Assembly: GCA_007136055.1 (NCBI GenBank)
Contig: SLHT01000103.1
Span: 1-13,342, forward strand
From: Syntrophomonadaceae bacterium
GTDB lineage: Bacteria; Bacillota; Dethiobacteria; DTU022
Direction of reading: 5' to 3'
DNA length: 13,342 bases
Shown here piece by piece: positions 13,087 through 13,342 of this stretch. Every line of letters starts with the position of its first letter. Position 1 is the stretch's first letter. The notes beneath the pieces are model-generated. The model was not told the origin of the DNA. It saw only the letters and a list, made by a program, of their open reading frames with translations, and did not search any database. The translations under genes were made by a program, and so were the position numbers.

Positions 13087-13342
13087 ATGTTAACGGTAAC
13101 AACTGCCGCAAAAGAAAAATTTAAAGAATTTCTTGCTGAAGAAGAAAACAAAGATGCTTACATTCGCATCTATGTTAGTGGAGTCGGCTGAGGAGGGCCC
13201 AGGTACGGTCTGACTCTGGATGAGTCGATTCAGGAAGGAAAAGATGTTGTTGAAGATATTGGAGATTTAAAGATTGCCTTTGACCAGGGCATTGCAAACT
13301 TTGTAGACGGAAAGGCAATTGATTTCCATGATGGCCCGCAGG
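13087..13342 (+). CDS. HesB/IscA-like selenoprotein (in-frame UGA = Sec35), 3' end beyond the window
   Basis: From ATG 13087 (AAGGAGGA, 13073-13080, just upstream) the frame reads 34 residues, meets TGA at 13189-13191 and then stays open to the window end. The reading across it is IRIYVSGVG-U-GGPRYGLTLDE, matching the HesB/IscA A-type carrier signature in which a conserved Cys sits in S-G-x-x-C-G-G. Here the Cys position is Sec (residue 35). Downstream residues (EDIGDLKIAFDQGIANFVDG, then IDFHDGP) continue the HesB pattern. HesB-related selenoproteins are a known family, tied by homology to iron-sulfur cluster assembly but without a firmly known role. At least 85 residues are visible; the usual C-terminal Cys motif would lie outside. 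A SECIS-like hairpin follows the UGA and tRNA-Sec is encoded in the window. The alternative, a nonsense mutation, is unlikely. Confidence 0.92.
13189..13219 (+). promoter_or_regulatory. UGA selenocysteine codon with bacterial SECIS-like hairpin
   Basis: After the TGA (13189-13191), CCAG (13199-13202) pairs with CTGG (13216-13219) and GT (13203-13204) with AC (13213-13214), leaving one unpaired T (13215) and an 8-base loop. The loop holds GGTCT (13207-13211), the same five bases found in the apical loop of the E. coli fdhF SECIS, beginning 16 bases after the UGA. This fits a SelB-recognised element inside the coding sequence. The bulged T is on the 3' side here, unlike fdhF. Confidence 0.75.

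Noticed and set aside
13087..13191. Reading the gene at 13087 as a 34-residue peptide or a nonsense-mutated pseudogene
   Set aside because: The same frame stays open after the TGA with HesB-family sequence, the TGA replaces the family's conserved Cys, a SECIS-like hairpin follows, and tRNA-Sec is encoded in the window.
1..13342. CRISPR array, rRNA genes, insertion sequences or prophage genes
   Set aside because: No regularly spaced repeats, rRNA signatures, transposase or integrase ORFs were seen on either strand.

Overview
The window looks like part of an anaerobic, selenium-using Firmicute of the clostridial or Peptococcaceae type, probably with Wood-Ljungdahl (acetogenic or related) metabolism. 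This rests on three things: AGGAGG-type ribosome binding sites with near-consensus sigma-A promoters, a corrinoid/methyl-tetrahydrofolate methyltransferase gene set, and a selenocysteine tRNA together with a UGA-containing gene. No species is assigned. All genes lie on the + strand.

Positions 1-6170 form a methyltransferase cluster: the tail of a corrinoid protein, an MttB-family methyltransferase, a hydantoinase/oxoprolinase-like ASKHA-domain protein, an MtgA/AcsE-like methylcorrinoid:tetrahydrofolate methyltransferase and a second MttB-family protein. Neither MttB homologue has an in-frame amber codon, so both belong to the non-pyrrolysine branch, whose characterised members demethylate quaternary amines such as glycine betaine. 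The likely flow is substrate methyl group to corrinoid protein to tetrahydrofolate. The substrate cannot be read from the sequence. A possible structured leader precedes the second mttB-like gene, and a terminator hairpin closes the cluster at 6255-6299.

Positions 6300-8260 hold a separately expressed gene with its own promoter and terminator. It encodes a tandem duplication of a cyclase/kynurenine-formamidase-type domain in which only the second copy keeps the metal-binding motif. An unassigned class I SAM methyltransferase with an N-terminal zinc ribbon follows at 8381-9019.

Positions 9068-9306 carry selC (tRNA-Sec, anticodon TCA) with its own promoter and a downstream terminator. A sodium:solute symporter and an overlapping MATE exporter follow (9372-12384). 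Next comes a stretch of nearly 400 bases containing an open frame without a normal start codon and several hairpins.

The window ends with an ArsR-family regulator, a perfect 18-bp palindrome inside its promoter, and a HesB/IscA-like selenoprotein running off the edge. The selenoprotein has an in-frame UGA at the position of the conserved HesB cysteine and a SECIS-like hairpin just downstream. Ordinary gene calling reads that UGA as a stop. The selenoprotein gene, its regulator and the tRNA that decodes it form the most interesting part of the window.
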